A program made the translations under genes and the position numbers. From assembly GCA_937860165.1 (NCBI GenBank), contig CALMBE010000218.1:1-6458 (forward strand): DNA of 6,458 nt. Direction: 5' to 3'. The DNA is from an uncultured Planctomycetaceae bacterium (GTDB lineage: Bacteria > Planctomycetota > Planctomycetia > Pirellulales > Lacipirellulaceae). Every line of letters starts with the position of its first letter. The stretch's first letter is position 1. Positions 1-6,458 of this stretch are shown piece after piece. The notes below the pieces were generated by a model. That model worked only from the letters and a program-made list of their open reading frames with translations. It searched no databases and had not been told where the DNA came from.

Positions 1-462
1 TTCATTGTTTTGATCCACATGGTGAGCAATCAGCTCGTCACCTAAAAGCGAACCAATAAACCAATCCGCATGGTAAGGCCGATTGAGCCAACTGGTTCCC
101 TGTAGCGGAACTCCCCGTTCGGAGTGGCGGCCGTCGGTCGAGGAATGGCGAAAGCCAAAGTGCCGGACCCAGTCGATGACTTTTACCGAGGGGTCATTCC
201 ATTTCGCCGTGTTGTCGAGATAAAGATTATCGGAATCGGCAATCGATTCCCACTTATCGAACTCGGCAGCCGACTTCGTGGTGACTTCGCTCGTGGTCTC
301 TTCTTCCCACGGTTCGACGATTTGATCTGCGATTTTTTCGGCAGGTGCTTTTCCTCGGGAAAGACTTCCGTCTGCCAAAAGCACCAAGAGCGCGCACAGT
401 GTCGCTAAGAGCCTGAAGCTCGGTCGAGGACAAGGCAGAGCTTGAGCGGAGTTCGCTTCCAT
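1..462 (-). CDS. Secreted, probably outer-membrane or cell-surface protein, N-terminal part (partial)
   Basis: An open frame runs from an ATG at 462-460 leftward off the window, giving 154 residues with no stop. Residues 1-15 hold arginines, followed by a hydrophobic stretch (about 18-30, LLATLCALLVLLA) and small polar residues, as in a signal peptide, so the product is probably exported. An acidic, lysine-rich linker follows (about 40-75), then an aromatic-rich segment including GTSWLNRPYHADWFIGSLLG (122-141). From memory this segment resembles planctomycete proteins thought to form outer-membrane beta-barrels. That is recognition only, and the barrel region lies outside the window. An in-frame ATG four codons upstream (474-472) is an alternative start. 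Neither has a Shine-Dalgarno sequence. A strong promoter and a hairpin lie just upstream, so the gene probably has its own transcription unit. Export is fairly secure; the role is unknown. Confidence 0.8.
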   Translation of the reverse strand, partial: MEANSAQALPCPRPSFRLLATLCALLVLLADGSLSRGKAPAEKIADQIVEPWEEETTSEVTTKSAAEFDKWESIADSDNLYLDNTAKWNDPSVKVIDWVRHFGFRHSSTDGRHSERGVPLQGTSWLNRPYHADWFIGSLLGDELIAHHVDQNNE

Positions 463-497
463 GCGATACAGCATGCCAAGGACTAGTGAAAAGAAAT

Positions 498-535
498 CGC
501 CCACTTCGCAAATACAAGTTTTTGCGAAATGGGCG
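498..535 (-). terminator. 15-bp hairpin with T-rich tail at the expected 5' end of the secreted-protein mRNA
   Basis: Arms at 521-535 and 498-512 are complementary over 15 positions, with one G-U pair when read on the minus strand, around an 8-nt loop (513-520). On the minus strand the stem is followed by ATTTCTTTTC, so it has the form of an intrinsic terminator. The predicted transcription start (about 530-533) falls inside the first arm, so an RNA from this promoter would begin with at least a 10-bp stem. It could be an attenuator, a protective 5' stem-loop as on some outer-membrane protein mRNAs, or an operator palindrome. It could also be a terminator for transcripts arriving from the DUF1573 gene. 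The structure is clear; the function is inferred. Confidence 0.6.
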
Positions 536-538
536 GGG

Positions 539-567
539 ATTATGGCTGGACTGGCTGCCGGTGTCAA
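539..567 (-). promoter_or_regulatory. Sigma70-type promoter of the secreted-protein gene
   Basis: On the minus strand, a perfect -35 box TTGACA (567-562) is followed by a 17-bp spacer and the -10 box CATAAT (544-539), five of six matches to consensus. Spacing is optimal. Transcription should start near 530-533, leaving a leader of about 70 nt before the ATG at 462. This is the best promoter match in the window and suggests strong expression, subject to the hairpin directly downstream. Confidence 0.75.
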
Positions 568-583
568 CCGATATGCCCAACGC

Positions 584-731
584 GGCAGGGCCGATCAATT
601 ATTCATTTTGGGGTGCCATGCCCACGCTGGTACTCCGGCGTGGGCATGTGAATAATCGAGAAAACATGGCCACAGCGGAGTACCACCGTGGCCATGGCAC
701 CCTCATTTTGAGAAAACTGAGCGGCCCTGCC
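584..731. repeat. Nested palindromic intergenic element (REP/BIME or MITE-like)
   Basis: This 148-bp block is bounded by a perfect 10-bp inverted repeat, GGCAGGGCCG (584-593) and its complement (722-731). A second perfect 10-bp pair lies inside it, GGGTGCCATG (611-620) and CATGGCACCC (693-702). Between them are two hairpins. One has 14-bp arms at 617-630 and 635-648 with one mismatch and a TACT loop. The other has 9-bp arms at 665-673 and 688-696. TCATTTTG occurs at 603-610 and again exactly 100 bp later at 703-710. No coding frame within it is credible, and no target-site duplication was seen. It begins 19 bp after the DUF1573 stop codon, a common place for REP-type elements, and may end or stabilise that mRNA. 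Short CATGCCCACGC-type palindromes are, from memory, frequent between planctomycete genes. Confidence 0.75.
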
Positions 732-750
732 AAATTCGGTTTGCTGGAGA

Positions 751-1830
751 CTATTCGCTAGCAGTGCGAGCAATCTGCAACTCTTCGGTTGCCAAACCGC
801 TGGACTTACCGTTGTCTGCCTGGGTTTCAGGAGTGGGCGGGGCTGCTACCACATCCGCCGAGACTGTCAACGTGGCACTCCGGTTGACCCGATCCGTTGT
901 AATCTTGACCGGCACTTTCACAGCACCCGGTTGATCGCCTGGCCGGTAGGTGATCTCTACCAAGTGGAGCTCTTTGGATTCTTGGTCGGTATTGAAGCTG
1001 AAGCAGTTGTCGCCACAGTCGACATTGAGAATCTTGAACGGTTTCTTGCCTCGGACAACCACCTTCTTCGTGACAGGTTCACCGGCCTTAACATTTCCCA
1101 AGACCAAACTTTCTGGGGTCACAGAAATCTCGGGAACAACATGTCCACTCACATACAGTGGTATCCGTTGACTATCGGCCCGAGTGTCATTGGTGATCAC
1201 GGTCAGTTGATCCTTCATGAAACCGATGGGAACGTTGTCCTTCATCCGCACGATCAAATTGTATGTCGTCCTGCCCAGGACCTTGGGAGCCTGTTCCAAC
1301 TCGACTTCAAAGAAGGCATTGTCGTTACGGATGTCGGTGATCTGCCAATCATTCCGACCGGCGTAACTTACCGACAGGCGTTGCTCGCGGACTTCACCTT
1401 CGTCGATTTTACCGAAATCGATGGCTCCTGGTGAGAAAACCACGTCGCCCCGGATGTTGCCATGCACGCGCACCTGAACTTCGGCAGCGTAGGGGGCCGC
1501 AAAGCTCACCGTCAGCGTGGCACCATGCACTCCCGTAAAGGTGTGCGTATTAAACTTGGCAACCAAGTAGGCCTTACCAAAAGTGGGGATTACATTGTTT
1601 TCAATCGTGGGTGAAGTACAGCCACAACTAGACCGGACACCTAAGATCCGCATCTCTTGCTTGTAGAGATTCGTGATCTCGAATTTGTAGACCGTCTCGG
1701 CGCCACGGGCCACGGTACCGAAATCGTGCTCAAGCTTGTTGAGCATCTTGTCGGCCCAGTCTTGCCCAAACACTGGAGCAAGTGAGCAAGCGGCAAACAA
1801 CACCAGGCTAGAAAAAACAGTGCGCAACAT
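751..1830 (-). CDS. Exported DUF1573-domain protein with three beta-sandwich-type repeats
   Basis: From the ATG at 1830 the product has 359 residues. MLRTVFSSLVLFAACSLAPVFG is a signal peptide with a likely cut near residue 22. FAAC (12-15) is a poor lipobox, so a lipoprotein is possible but less likely. DUF1573 is recognised from LEHDFGTVARG (33-43) followed by RSSCGCTSP (66-74), the conserved paired-cysteine motif. The opening pattern recurs at GAIDFGKIDEG (135-145) and ESLVLGNVKAG (240-250), suggesting three tandem immunoglobulin- or ASH-like domains. A second cysteine pair, CGDNC (272-276), lies in the third. The tail after about 330 is proline- and threonine-rich and looks disordered. 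An in-frame ATG at 1890 adds 20 residues, but they would bury the signal peptide, so the later start is preferred. The protein probably acts in the periplasm or at the surface. The biochemical role of DUF1573 proteins is not established. It appears to be transcribed alone, divergent from tyrA. Confidence 0.9.
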   Translation of the reverse strand: MLRTVFSSLVLFAACSLAPVFGQDWADKMLNKLEHDFGTVARGAETVYKFEITNLYKQEMRILGVRSSCGCTSPTIENNVIPTFGKAYLVAKFNTHTFTGVHGATLTVSFAAPYAAEVQVRVHGNIRGDVVFSPGAIDFGKIDEGEVREQRLSVSYAGRNDWQITDIRNDNAFFEVELEQAPKVLGRTTYNLIVRMKDNVPIGFMKDQLTVITNDTRADSQRIPLYVSGHVVPEISVTPESLVLGNVKAGEPVTKKVVVRGKKPFKILNVDCGDNCFSFNTDQESKELHLVEITYRPGDQPGAVKVPVKITTDRVNRSATLTVSADVVAAPPTPETQADNGKSSGLATEELQIARTASE

Positions 1831-1945
1831 GACAGTAATTCCCGAAAAAAGTGGACGGGCTGATTGCGCAAGTCCCTTTGCAGTGAACATGAACTTTTAC
1901 TTTCCCTGCTGGCAAGCAGTACCCAAATGGCAATTGGTTTAGGGT

Positions 1946-1974
1946 ATTCTACCGCAGTCATTACGACTTGGCAG
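1946..1974 (-). promoter_or_regulatory. Probable promoter of the DUF1573 gene
   Basis: On the minus strand, CTGCCA (1974-1969, four of six matches to TTGACA) is separated by 17 bp from TAGAAT (1951-1946, five of six matches to TATAAT). The predicted start near 1939 gives a leader of about 110 nt to the preferred ATG at 1830, or about 50 nt to the ATG at 1890. An A-rich tract on the minus strand (about 1998-2020) lies upstream and might help as an UP-like element. Assigned by pattern only. Confidence 0.45.
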
Positions 1975-2075
1975 AGACCGGGTTGAATCAAAACTGTATT
2001 TTTTCTCTTTTTTCAATCTTTTGAGGTAGAGCAATTCCATCCAACAAATTTGATCTCACGAAGGAGACTATAACG

Positions 2076-2129
2076 ATTGCAGGGGCTTGTCCCAGCGACT
2101 GGATCGTGTTCGAGGTGCCCCCCTGCAAT
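2076..2129. promoter_or_regulatory. Perfect 10-bp inverted repeat overlapping the tyrA promoter
   Basis: ATTGCAGGGG (2076-2085) and CCCCTGCAAT (2120-2129) form a perfect inverted repeat with a 34-bp spacer. The right arm sits where the -35 element of the tyrA promoter would lie, and TTTTC follows it. It could be a paired operator site bound by a looping regulator, a terminator-like stem, or a remnant of an intergenic repeat. The spacing of 44 bp between arm starts is about four helical turns, which would suit binding on one face of the DNA. The function is inferred. Confidence 0.4.
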
Positions 2130-2141
2130 TTTCTTGATCTT

Positions 2142-2150
2142 TGTTAGAAT
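2142..2150 (+). promoter_or_regulatory. Extended -10 promoter for tyrA-purL
   Basis: TGTTAGAAT combines an extended -10 TG (2142-2143) with TAGAAT (2145-2150). There is no good -35 box at 16-18 bp, as expected for an extended -10 promoter or an activated one. Transcription would start near 2158, leaving a leader of about 88 nt. A small hairpin in that leader (ATCGC at 2190-2194, GCGAT at 2198-2202) has only five base pairs. No riboswitch or leader peptide rich in tyrosine or phenylalanine codons is visible. Confidence 0.45.
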
Positions 2151-2245
2151 ACTTCCCGTGCTACCCAACCGGCTCTGTTTTGGACGTTCATCGCAGAGCG
2201 ATCTCACCGAGAACCTGTCAAACCTGCTAACCCACCCAATTTCGC

Positions 2246-3094
2246 ATGTCAACTACAAGGAACGTAGCGATTATCGGGGTCGGTCTGATCGGTGGATCCA
2301 TTGGTCTGGCACTTCATAAGCGTGGACTGGCCGAATGTGTTACAGGATTCGGACGTAGGCAGGAATCTCTCGAAAAAGCCTTAGCTGTGGGTGCAATCGA
2401 TCGGGCGACCACGGACCCCAAAGATGCCTTGCAGGAAGCGGATTTGGTCATCGTGGCGACCCCTGTGGCGTCGGTGGTTGAAGACATATTGCGAGCGGAT
2501 CAATTGGCACCCCGGGCAAGTTGGATTACCGACGTCGGAAGTACCAAGGGTGAGATTTGCCAAGCCACGGACAAGAGTTTGAAAGGTCGGCCCAACCGCT
2601 TTGTAGGCAGTCACCCTTTGGCAGGGGACCACCGTACAGGCCCCGAAAATGCCCGTCCTGACCTCTTCGAGGGGCGGACAGTGGTCATCACGCCACCCCC
2701 CGCCACGAACACGAACACAATCCAGCTAGCATGCGAGTTTTGGGCGAGCTTGGGGGCTGTGGTGCGCTCGATGGACCCGGCAGAACACGACCGTGCCTTG
2801 GCCGCCACAAGCCACTTGCCTCACTTAGTTGCCTCGGCACTGGCCTCGGTCACCCCCGAGGAATACCTCCCCCTGGCGGCAACTGGCTGGGGCGACACCA
2901 CTCGGATCGCCGCGTCGGACCCTGATTTGTGGGTCCAGATTTTTGCCCAGAATTCCAACTCGGTTATAGAACAACTCGATCGCTTAATCGACCGCCTCAA
3001 CCAGTTGCGTGGTGCCCTCGACAGTGGGTCCACGGAAAGTCTTCGAAACACCTTGCAGCGAGCTAAAGAGATCCGAAATGCTCTGGGAAATTGA
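2246..3094 (+). CDS. tyrA: Prephenate/arogenate dehydrogenase (TyrA), probably NADP-dependent
   Basis: The 282-aa product oxidatively decarboxylates prephenate to 4-hydroxyphenylpyruvate, or arogenate to tyrosine, in cytoplasmic tyrosine synthesis. The N-terminal Rossmann fold has [10 protein letters not shown] (11-20) with the nucleotide-binding glycines, then VATPVASV (70-77) and ITDVGSTKG (94-102). GSHPLAG (121-127) carries the family's conserved histidine (H123). ATSHLPH (187-193) and the helical C-terminal part with [14 protein letters not shown] (216-229) complete a standard TyrA. There is no fused chorismate mutase or ACT domain, so no built-in tyrosine-binding regulatory domain is visible. 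After the second beta strand the sequence is GFGRRQES (34-41). The aspartate typical of NAD-binding enzymes is missing and two arginines follow, which suggests NADP. The start is firm: it is the first ATG after an in-frame TAA at 2228-2230, though without a Shine-Dalgarno sequence. The 3' end overlaps purL by 17 nt, so the two are probably co-transcribed. Prephenate versus arogenate preference cannot be read from the sequence. Confidence 0.95.
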   Translation: MSTTRNVAIIGVGLIGGSIGLALHKRGLAECVTGFGRRQESLEKALAVGAIDRATTDPKDALQEADLVIVATPVASVVEDILRADQLAPRASWITDVGSTKGEICQATDKSLKGRPNRFVGSHPLAGDHRTGPENARPDLFEGRTVVITPPPATNTNTIQLACEFWASLGAVVRSMDPAEHDRALAATSHLPHLVASALASVTPEEYLPLAATGWGDTTRIAASDPDLWVQIFAQNSNSVIEQLDRLIDRLNQLRGALDSGSTESLRNTLQRAKEIRNALGN

Positions 3095-6005
3095 CGTTCA
3101 CACCTTGCCGGGAATGCCCGATCAGGAAGCTAATCGCGTTGCCGCGATTGCTGCGGAATTGGGAATCGCACCCCGGCTGGAGGTTCGCTCCGCTCGTGGT
3201 TACTTGCTCCAAAGCGATGCACTCGACGAGCGGGGAGCCGAGCGACTTGCTCGAGAACTGTTTGCTGATCCGACGGTCGAACTGTCAGTCGTGGGGCGGA
3301 TTCCCGACCACAGGTTGACCCTCGCCCCCCATGGATTTGATTCAGTCTCGCTCATGCAAGTCCTTCTGAAACCGGGAGTCATGGACCCTGTGGCTCAAAG
3401 CGCCGAAGGGGCCGTGCGCGATTTCGGGCTCTCCGTGTCGGCCGTGCGAACTCTGCGGAAGTACTGGTTCGCGGGTGCCAGCCAGGCTCAGTTTTCCGAG
3501 ATTGCCCAGCGAATCCTCGCCAACGAAGCCATCGAACAAACCCTCATCGGTCCGCTCCCCTTCGATCGGTTGCAAGTTGGTTCCGACTACCAGTTCCAGC
3601 TCCGCACGGTTGCCCTGGGGAAACTCGACGACGCCGGCCTCATGCGGCTCAGCCGCGAAGGGCAGCTTTATCTGCAACTCGCTGAAATGCAGACCATCCA
3701 GCGTCATTTTGCCGAATTAGGCCGGGACCCGACCGACATCGAACTCGAGACCCTGGCTCAAACCTGGAGCGAACATTGCAGTCACAAAACGCTCGCCGGA
3801 AGGATCGCTTACCAGGATGAACATGGCACGCGGCGTTTTGAAAACATGCTCAAGGAAACCATTTTCGCCGCGACCCGGGAACTCCGCAGCCGTTGGGGGG
3901 ACACTGATTGGTGCGTCAGCGTGTTCCAAGATAACGCCGGAGTTGTGCGATTCGACGACAATTTCAACATCGCCTTCAAAGTAGAAACGCACAACCACCC
4001 CTCGGCCCTGGAACCCTACGGTGGGGCTAACACCGGTTTGGGGGGCGTTATCCGAGACACCATCGGCACGGGAATGGGAGCCAAGCCGGTTTGCAGCACC
4101 GATGTTTTTTGTTTTGCCCCACCCGATACTCCCCACACGGAAATTCCAGATTCCGTACTCAACCCCAAGCAAGTGATGCGGGGGGTTGTGAGTGGTGTTC
4201 GGGACTATGGAAACCGGATGGGAATTCCCACCGTTAATGGAGCGGTTTACTTCGACCGCCGCTACCTCGGAAATCCACTTGTTTACTGTGGAAACGTGGG
4301 ACTCATCCCGACCAACAAGTCATTCAAGCAGCCGCAACCGGGCGACTGGATCGTGAGTGTGGGGGGTCGCACGGGCCGCGATGGTATCCACGGGGCAACC
4401 TTTTCGAGCGCGGAACTGACTCATGAAAGCGAAGCGATCTCGGGTGGTGCCGTGCAGATTGGCAATGCCATCGAGGAGAAAAAGGTGCTCGATGTGATCC
4501 TGTCACTCCGCGATCAGGGCCTGTTTAGCGCAATCACCGACTGTGGTGCCGGGGGTTTCAGCAGTGCGGTGGGAGAGATGGGCGAAAAAATCGGGGCCGA
4601 GGTCTGGCTCGACAAAGCCCCCGTGAAATACGCTGGCCTCACCTACACCGAGATCTGGATCTCCGAGGCCCAAGAACGCATGGTCCTCAGTGTGCCTGCC
4701 GAGAATTGGGAGAAGCTTCGTGAGCTATGCGAAGCCGAAAGTGTCGAAGCGACGATCCTCGGCAAGTTTGAACCCACTGGCCGACTCGTGCTGAAATATG
4801 GCTCGGAGGTGGTCGGCGACTTGCCGATGCACTTGCTCCACGAAGGTCGGCCCCCGGTGATCCGCTCAGCAGAATACGCCCCCGAGAAAGTGCAGCCGCT
4901 CGCTATGCCGCGTCTCGGAAATGACTTCACGACGGATTTGAAAAAGATTCTCGGTTCGTACAACGTCGCCAGCAAACACTGGATTATCCGCCAGTACGAC
5001 CATGAGGTCTTGGGGGGAAGTGTCGTCAAACCCCTCGTGGGAGCGCAGTTCGATGGCCCCAGCGATGCCGCCGTCGTGCGACCCGTGCTCGATTCACGGC
5101 GGGGGATGGTGATCGCTTGCGGAATGAACCCCCGCTACGGAGACCTCGATACCTACCACATGGCCGCCAGCGCGATCGACGAAGCGATCCGCAATTGCGT
5201 CGCCGTGGGCGCGGATCCCAGCCGCATTGCCCTGCTGGATAACTTCTGCTGGGGGGACTGCGAAAAAGGCGAAACCTTGGGTAGCTTGGTGCGGGCCGCG
5301 CTGGCCTGCCATGATCTGTCGCTCGTGCTGGAAACGCCGTTCATCAGTGGCAAGGACAGCCTGAACAATGAATTCAGTTTCGTAAATTCGTCGGGACAGA
5401 AGCAAACCATCGCGATCCCTCCTTCGCTCCTGATCAGTGCCCTCGGCCAGATCGACGACGTTGCCCGCGCGGTCACCATGGACCTCAAGCAGCCGGGCAA
5501 TTTGTTGTTTTTGGTCGGCGTGACCCGCGACGAACTCGGTGGATCGCATTTTGCACTGATCCACAACTTGTGCGGAGGGCAGGTCCCGACGGTTGATCCA
5601 GTCGTAGCCAAAGCGACTTTTGCTGCGATTCATCGAGCTATCGGTCAAGGTTTGGTGGACGCTTGCCACGACCTCAGCGAAGGAGGCCTCGCGGTCGCCG
5701 CAGCCGAGATGTGCTTCGCCGGGGGGATCGGGGCTGAAATAAACCTTTCCAGGATGTCTCCCGATTCTTCCAGCTTACCTGCGATCTCAAAGCTCTTTAG
5801 CGAATCGAATACGAGATTCTTGTGCGAAGTGCGGGCAGAGAATGCGGTGCAGTTTGAACGGCAATTGGCGGGTATTTCCGTGGCGTGGGTCGGCAAGACG
5901 GTCGACACCCCGCGGCTGACGATCCTTGAATCTGAAAAAACGCCCTGGATCGACGCCGAACTCACCGAGCTCAAAGCCGCCTGGCAACAACCGCTCGACT
6001 GGTAA
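3078..6005 (+). CDS. purL: Phosphoribosylformylglycinamidine synthase, PurS-PurL fusion
   Basis: The 975-aa product catalyses the fourth purine step in the cytoplasm: FGAR + ATP + ammonia to FGAM. Ammonia is supplied by PurQ. Residues about 4-74 (VHTLPGMPD onward) and about 92-165 ([17 protein letters not shown]) look like two PurS-like domains in tandem. The synthetase follows: TWSEHCSHK (229-237, H233), [20 protein letters not shown] (303-322), [10 protein letters not shown] (442-451) and [16 protein letters not shown] (488-503). The second half has [13 protein letters not shown] (643-655), a DNFCWGDCE segment (721-729), [13 protein letters not shown] (754-766) and [18 protein letters not shown] (863-880). 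The length exceeds small PurL (roughly 600-750 aa) and is below the one-chain enzyme (about 1300 aa), which also carries the glutaminase. The start at 3078 gives [12 protein letters not shown], the natural beginning of the PurS-like fold. An in-frame ATG at 3009 would add 23 residues encoded inside tyrA and is rejected. Only a weak GAG lies upstream, and translational coupling with tyrA is likely. Confidence 0.96.
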   Translation: MLWEIDVHTLPGMPDQEANRVAAIAAELGIAPRLEVRSARGYLLQSDALDERGAERLARELFADPTVELSVVGRIPDHRLTLAPHGFDSVSLMQVLLKPGVMDPVAQSAEGAVRDFGLSVSAVRTLRKYWFAGASQAQFSEIAQRILANEAIEQTLIGPLPFDRLQVGSDYQFQLRTVALGKLDDAGLMRLSREGQLYLQLAEMQTIQRHFAELGRDPTDIELETLAQTWSEHCSHKTLAGRIAYQDEHGTRRFENMLKETIFAATRELRSRWGDTDWCVSVFQDNAGVVRFDDNFNIAFKVETHNHPSALEPYGGANTGLGGVIRDTIGTGMGAKPVCSTDVFCFAPPDTPHTEIPDSVLNPKQVMRGVVSGVRDYGNRMGIPTVNGAVYFDRRYLGNPLVYCGNVGLIPTNKSFKQPQPGDWIVSVGGRTGRDGIHGATFSSAELTHESEAISGGAVQIGNAIEEKKVLDVILSLRDQGLFSAITDCGAGGFSSAVGEMGEKIGAEVWLDKAPVKYAGLTYTEIWISEAQERMVLSVPAENWEKLRELCEAESVEATILGKFEPTGRLVLKYGSEVVGDLPMHLLHEGRPPVIRSAEYAPEKVQPLAMPRLGNDFTTDLKKILGSYNVASKHWIIRQYDHEVLGGSVVKPLVGAQFDGPSDAAVVRPVLDSRRGMVIACGMNPRYGDLDTYHMAASAIDEAIRNCVAVGADPSRIALLDNFCWGDCEKGETLGSLVRAALACHDLSLVLETPFISGKDSLNNEFSFVNSSGQKQTIAIPPSLLISALGQIDDVARAVTMDLKQPGNLLFLVGVTRDELGGSHFALIHNLCGGQVPTVDPVVAKATFAAIHRAIGQGLVDACHDLSEGGLAVAAAEMCFAGGIGAEINLSRMSPDSSSLPAISKLFSESNTRFLCEVRAENAVQFERQLAGISVAWVGKTVDTPRLTILESEKTPWIDAELTELKAAWQQPLDW

Positions 6006-6065
6006 ACTTAATTCACGAAAACATAAGCAATGGTATTTCGGGAACTTGCTAACTGACAGGAAAAC

Positions 6066-6220
6066 ATAGAACGCGGATGAACACGGATTGAACTGATTGT
6101 CACGGATTTTATTTGCCGATTATATTCCGATTGAATGACTCGGAGGGAAGTAAATCATTGGAAAAAGTAATCCCATCGATCTGTGAAAATCCGCTAAATC
6201 TGTGTTCATCCGCGTTCTAT
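6066..6220. repeat. 155-bp inverted-repeat element between purL and purQ
   Basis: Terminal arms of 24 bp (6066-6089 and 6197-6220) are inverted copies matching at 23 of 24 positions. Weaker complementarity continues inward to about 6109 and 6177. The arms contain GCGGATGAACACGGATT-like words, and variants of GGAT/CACGGATT recur inside. Such GAACGCGGATGAACACGG-type repeats are, from memory, dispersed between genes in several bacterial phyla. No target-site duplication, transposase or credible coding frame is present. RNA from it would fold into a long imperfect hairpin between purL and purQ and could lower or protect expression. The rest of the gap (6006-6065 and 6221-6298) shows nothing I can name. 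Confidence 0.8.
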
Positions 6221-6298
6221 TCTTTGATTTACAAATGACGATTTACCACCCTAGTTACTGCAACTGACTGAAGTGTTGCCCATTAATAAAATCCTTCC

Positions 6299-6458
6299 AT
6301 GACACAGCCTCGAATTCTAATCCTGCGAGCCCCCGGCACGAACTGCGATGCCGAAACAGCCCACGCCTTTCGCCTAGCGGGTGGGATAACCGAAGTTCTG
6401 CACTTGAACCGGTTGCTGGAATCTCCGCAACTGGCTCACAACTTTCAGTTGCTCTGTA
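6299..6458 (+). CDS. purQ: Phosphoribosylformylglycinamidine synthase glutaminase subunit PurQ, N-terminal part (partial)
   Basis: The ATG at 6299 opens a frame of 53 complete codons that runs off the window end. The start MTQPRILILRAPGTNCDAET (1-20), with AHAFRLAGG after it, is the characteristic N-terminus of PurQ, a class I glutamine amidotransferase that hydrolyses glutamine and passes ammonia to PurL. The catalytic cysteine and the His-Glu pair lie downstream, outside the window. An in-frame TAA at 6287-6289 makes this the first available ATG. There is no Shine-Dalgarno sequence (ATCCTTCC precedes it). It lies 293 bp after purL on the same strand, separated by the inverted-repeat element. 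I see no convincing promoter in the gap, so it may depend on read-through from purL. Confidence 0.93.
   Translation, partial: MTQPRILILRAPGTNCDAETAHAFRLAGGITEVLHLNRLLESPQLAHNFQLLC

Noticed and set aside
254..598. Minus-strand 114-codon frame
   Set aside because: It runs through the promoter and hairpin and overlaps the better frame with a signal peptide; its composition looks random.
461..761. Plus-strand frames crossing the palindromic element
   Set aside because: They translate repeat palindromes (MPTLVLRRGH-like words) and have no support as proteins.
2061..2147. Possible leader peptide: AAGGAG followed after 9 nt by ATT and 23 codons to TAG
   Set aside because: It needs a rare ATT start, carries no tyrosine codons, lies upstream of the predicted tyrA transcription start, and its frame crosses the inverted repeat.
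3009..3077. Upstream ATG extending PurL by 23 residues
   Set aside because: The extra residues are encoded inside tyrA and do not resemble a PurS start, whereas [12 protein letters not shown] from 3078 fits the domain edge.
5094..5669. Long minus-strand frames opposite purL
   Set aside because: They are antisense shadows of a highly conserved purL region in GC-rich DNA.
6221..6298. Possible purQ promoter (TTTACA-like -35, AT-rich TTAATAAAAT)
   Set aside because: No -10 box of reasonable quality lies at correct spacing.

Overview
The window looks like a chromosomal segment from a planctomycete, most likely of the Pirellula/Rhodopirellula/Blastopirellula type. The basis is protein style: a DUF1573 protein with an SSCGCT motif, a secreted protein resembling a planctomycete envelope family, and a PurS-PurL fusion with a separate PurQ. 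Start codons mostly lack Shine-Dalgarno sequences, and the intergenic spaces hold palindromic repeats. The taxonomic call is inferred from recognition, not from a search.

Left part, minus strand (1-1974). Two genes read leftward. The first, cut by the window edge, encodes a protein with a signal peptide (start at 462). Upstream of it is a near-consensus sigma70-type promoter (539-567), with a 15-bp hairpin plus T-rich tract (498-535) where the transcript should begin. A 148-bp nested palindromic element (584-731) fills the gap up to the stop codon of the second gene. That gene (751-1830) encodes an exported DUF1573 protein with three similar beta-sandwich-type repeats. Its probable promoter is at 1946-1974.

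Divergent intergenic region (1831-2245). This holds the promoter of the DUF1573 gene and, facing right, an extended -10 promoter for tyrA. A 10-bp inverted repeat (2076-2129) overlaps the -35 region of the tyrA promoter.

Right part, plus strand (2246-6458). tyrA (prephenate or arogenate dehydrogenase, tyrosine synthesis) overlaps purL by 17 nt. The purL product is a 975-aa PurS-PurL fusion of formylglycinamidine ribonucleotide synthetase. After purL comes a gap of about 290 nt dominated by a 155-bp inverted-repeat element (6066-6220), then the start of purQ, the glutaminase subunit, cut by the window end. PurL and PurQ together convert FGAR to FGAM in purine synthesis, with PurQ supplying ammonia. 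The fused PurS-like domains explain why no separate purS is seen here.

I found no clearly new defence or mobile system. The most interesting non-coding signals are the promoter with a 5'-end hairpin ahead of the secreted-protein gene and the two structured repeats, one of which splits the purL-purQ pair.
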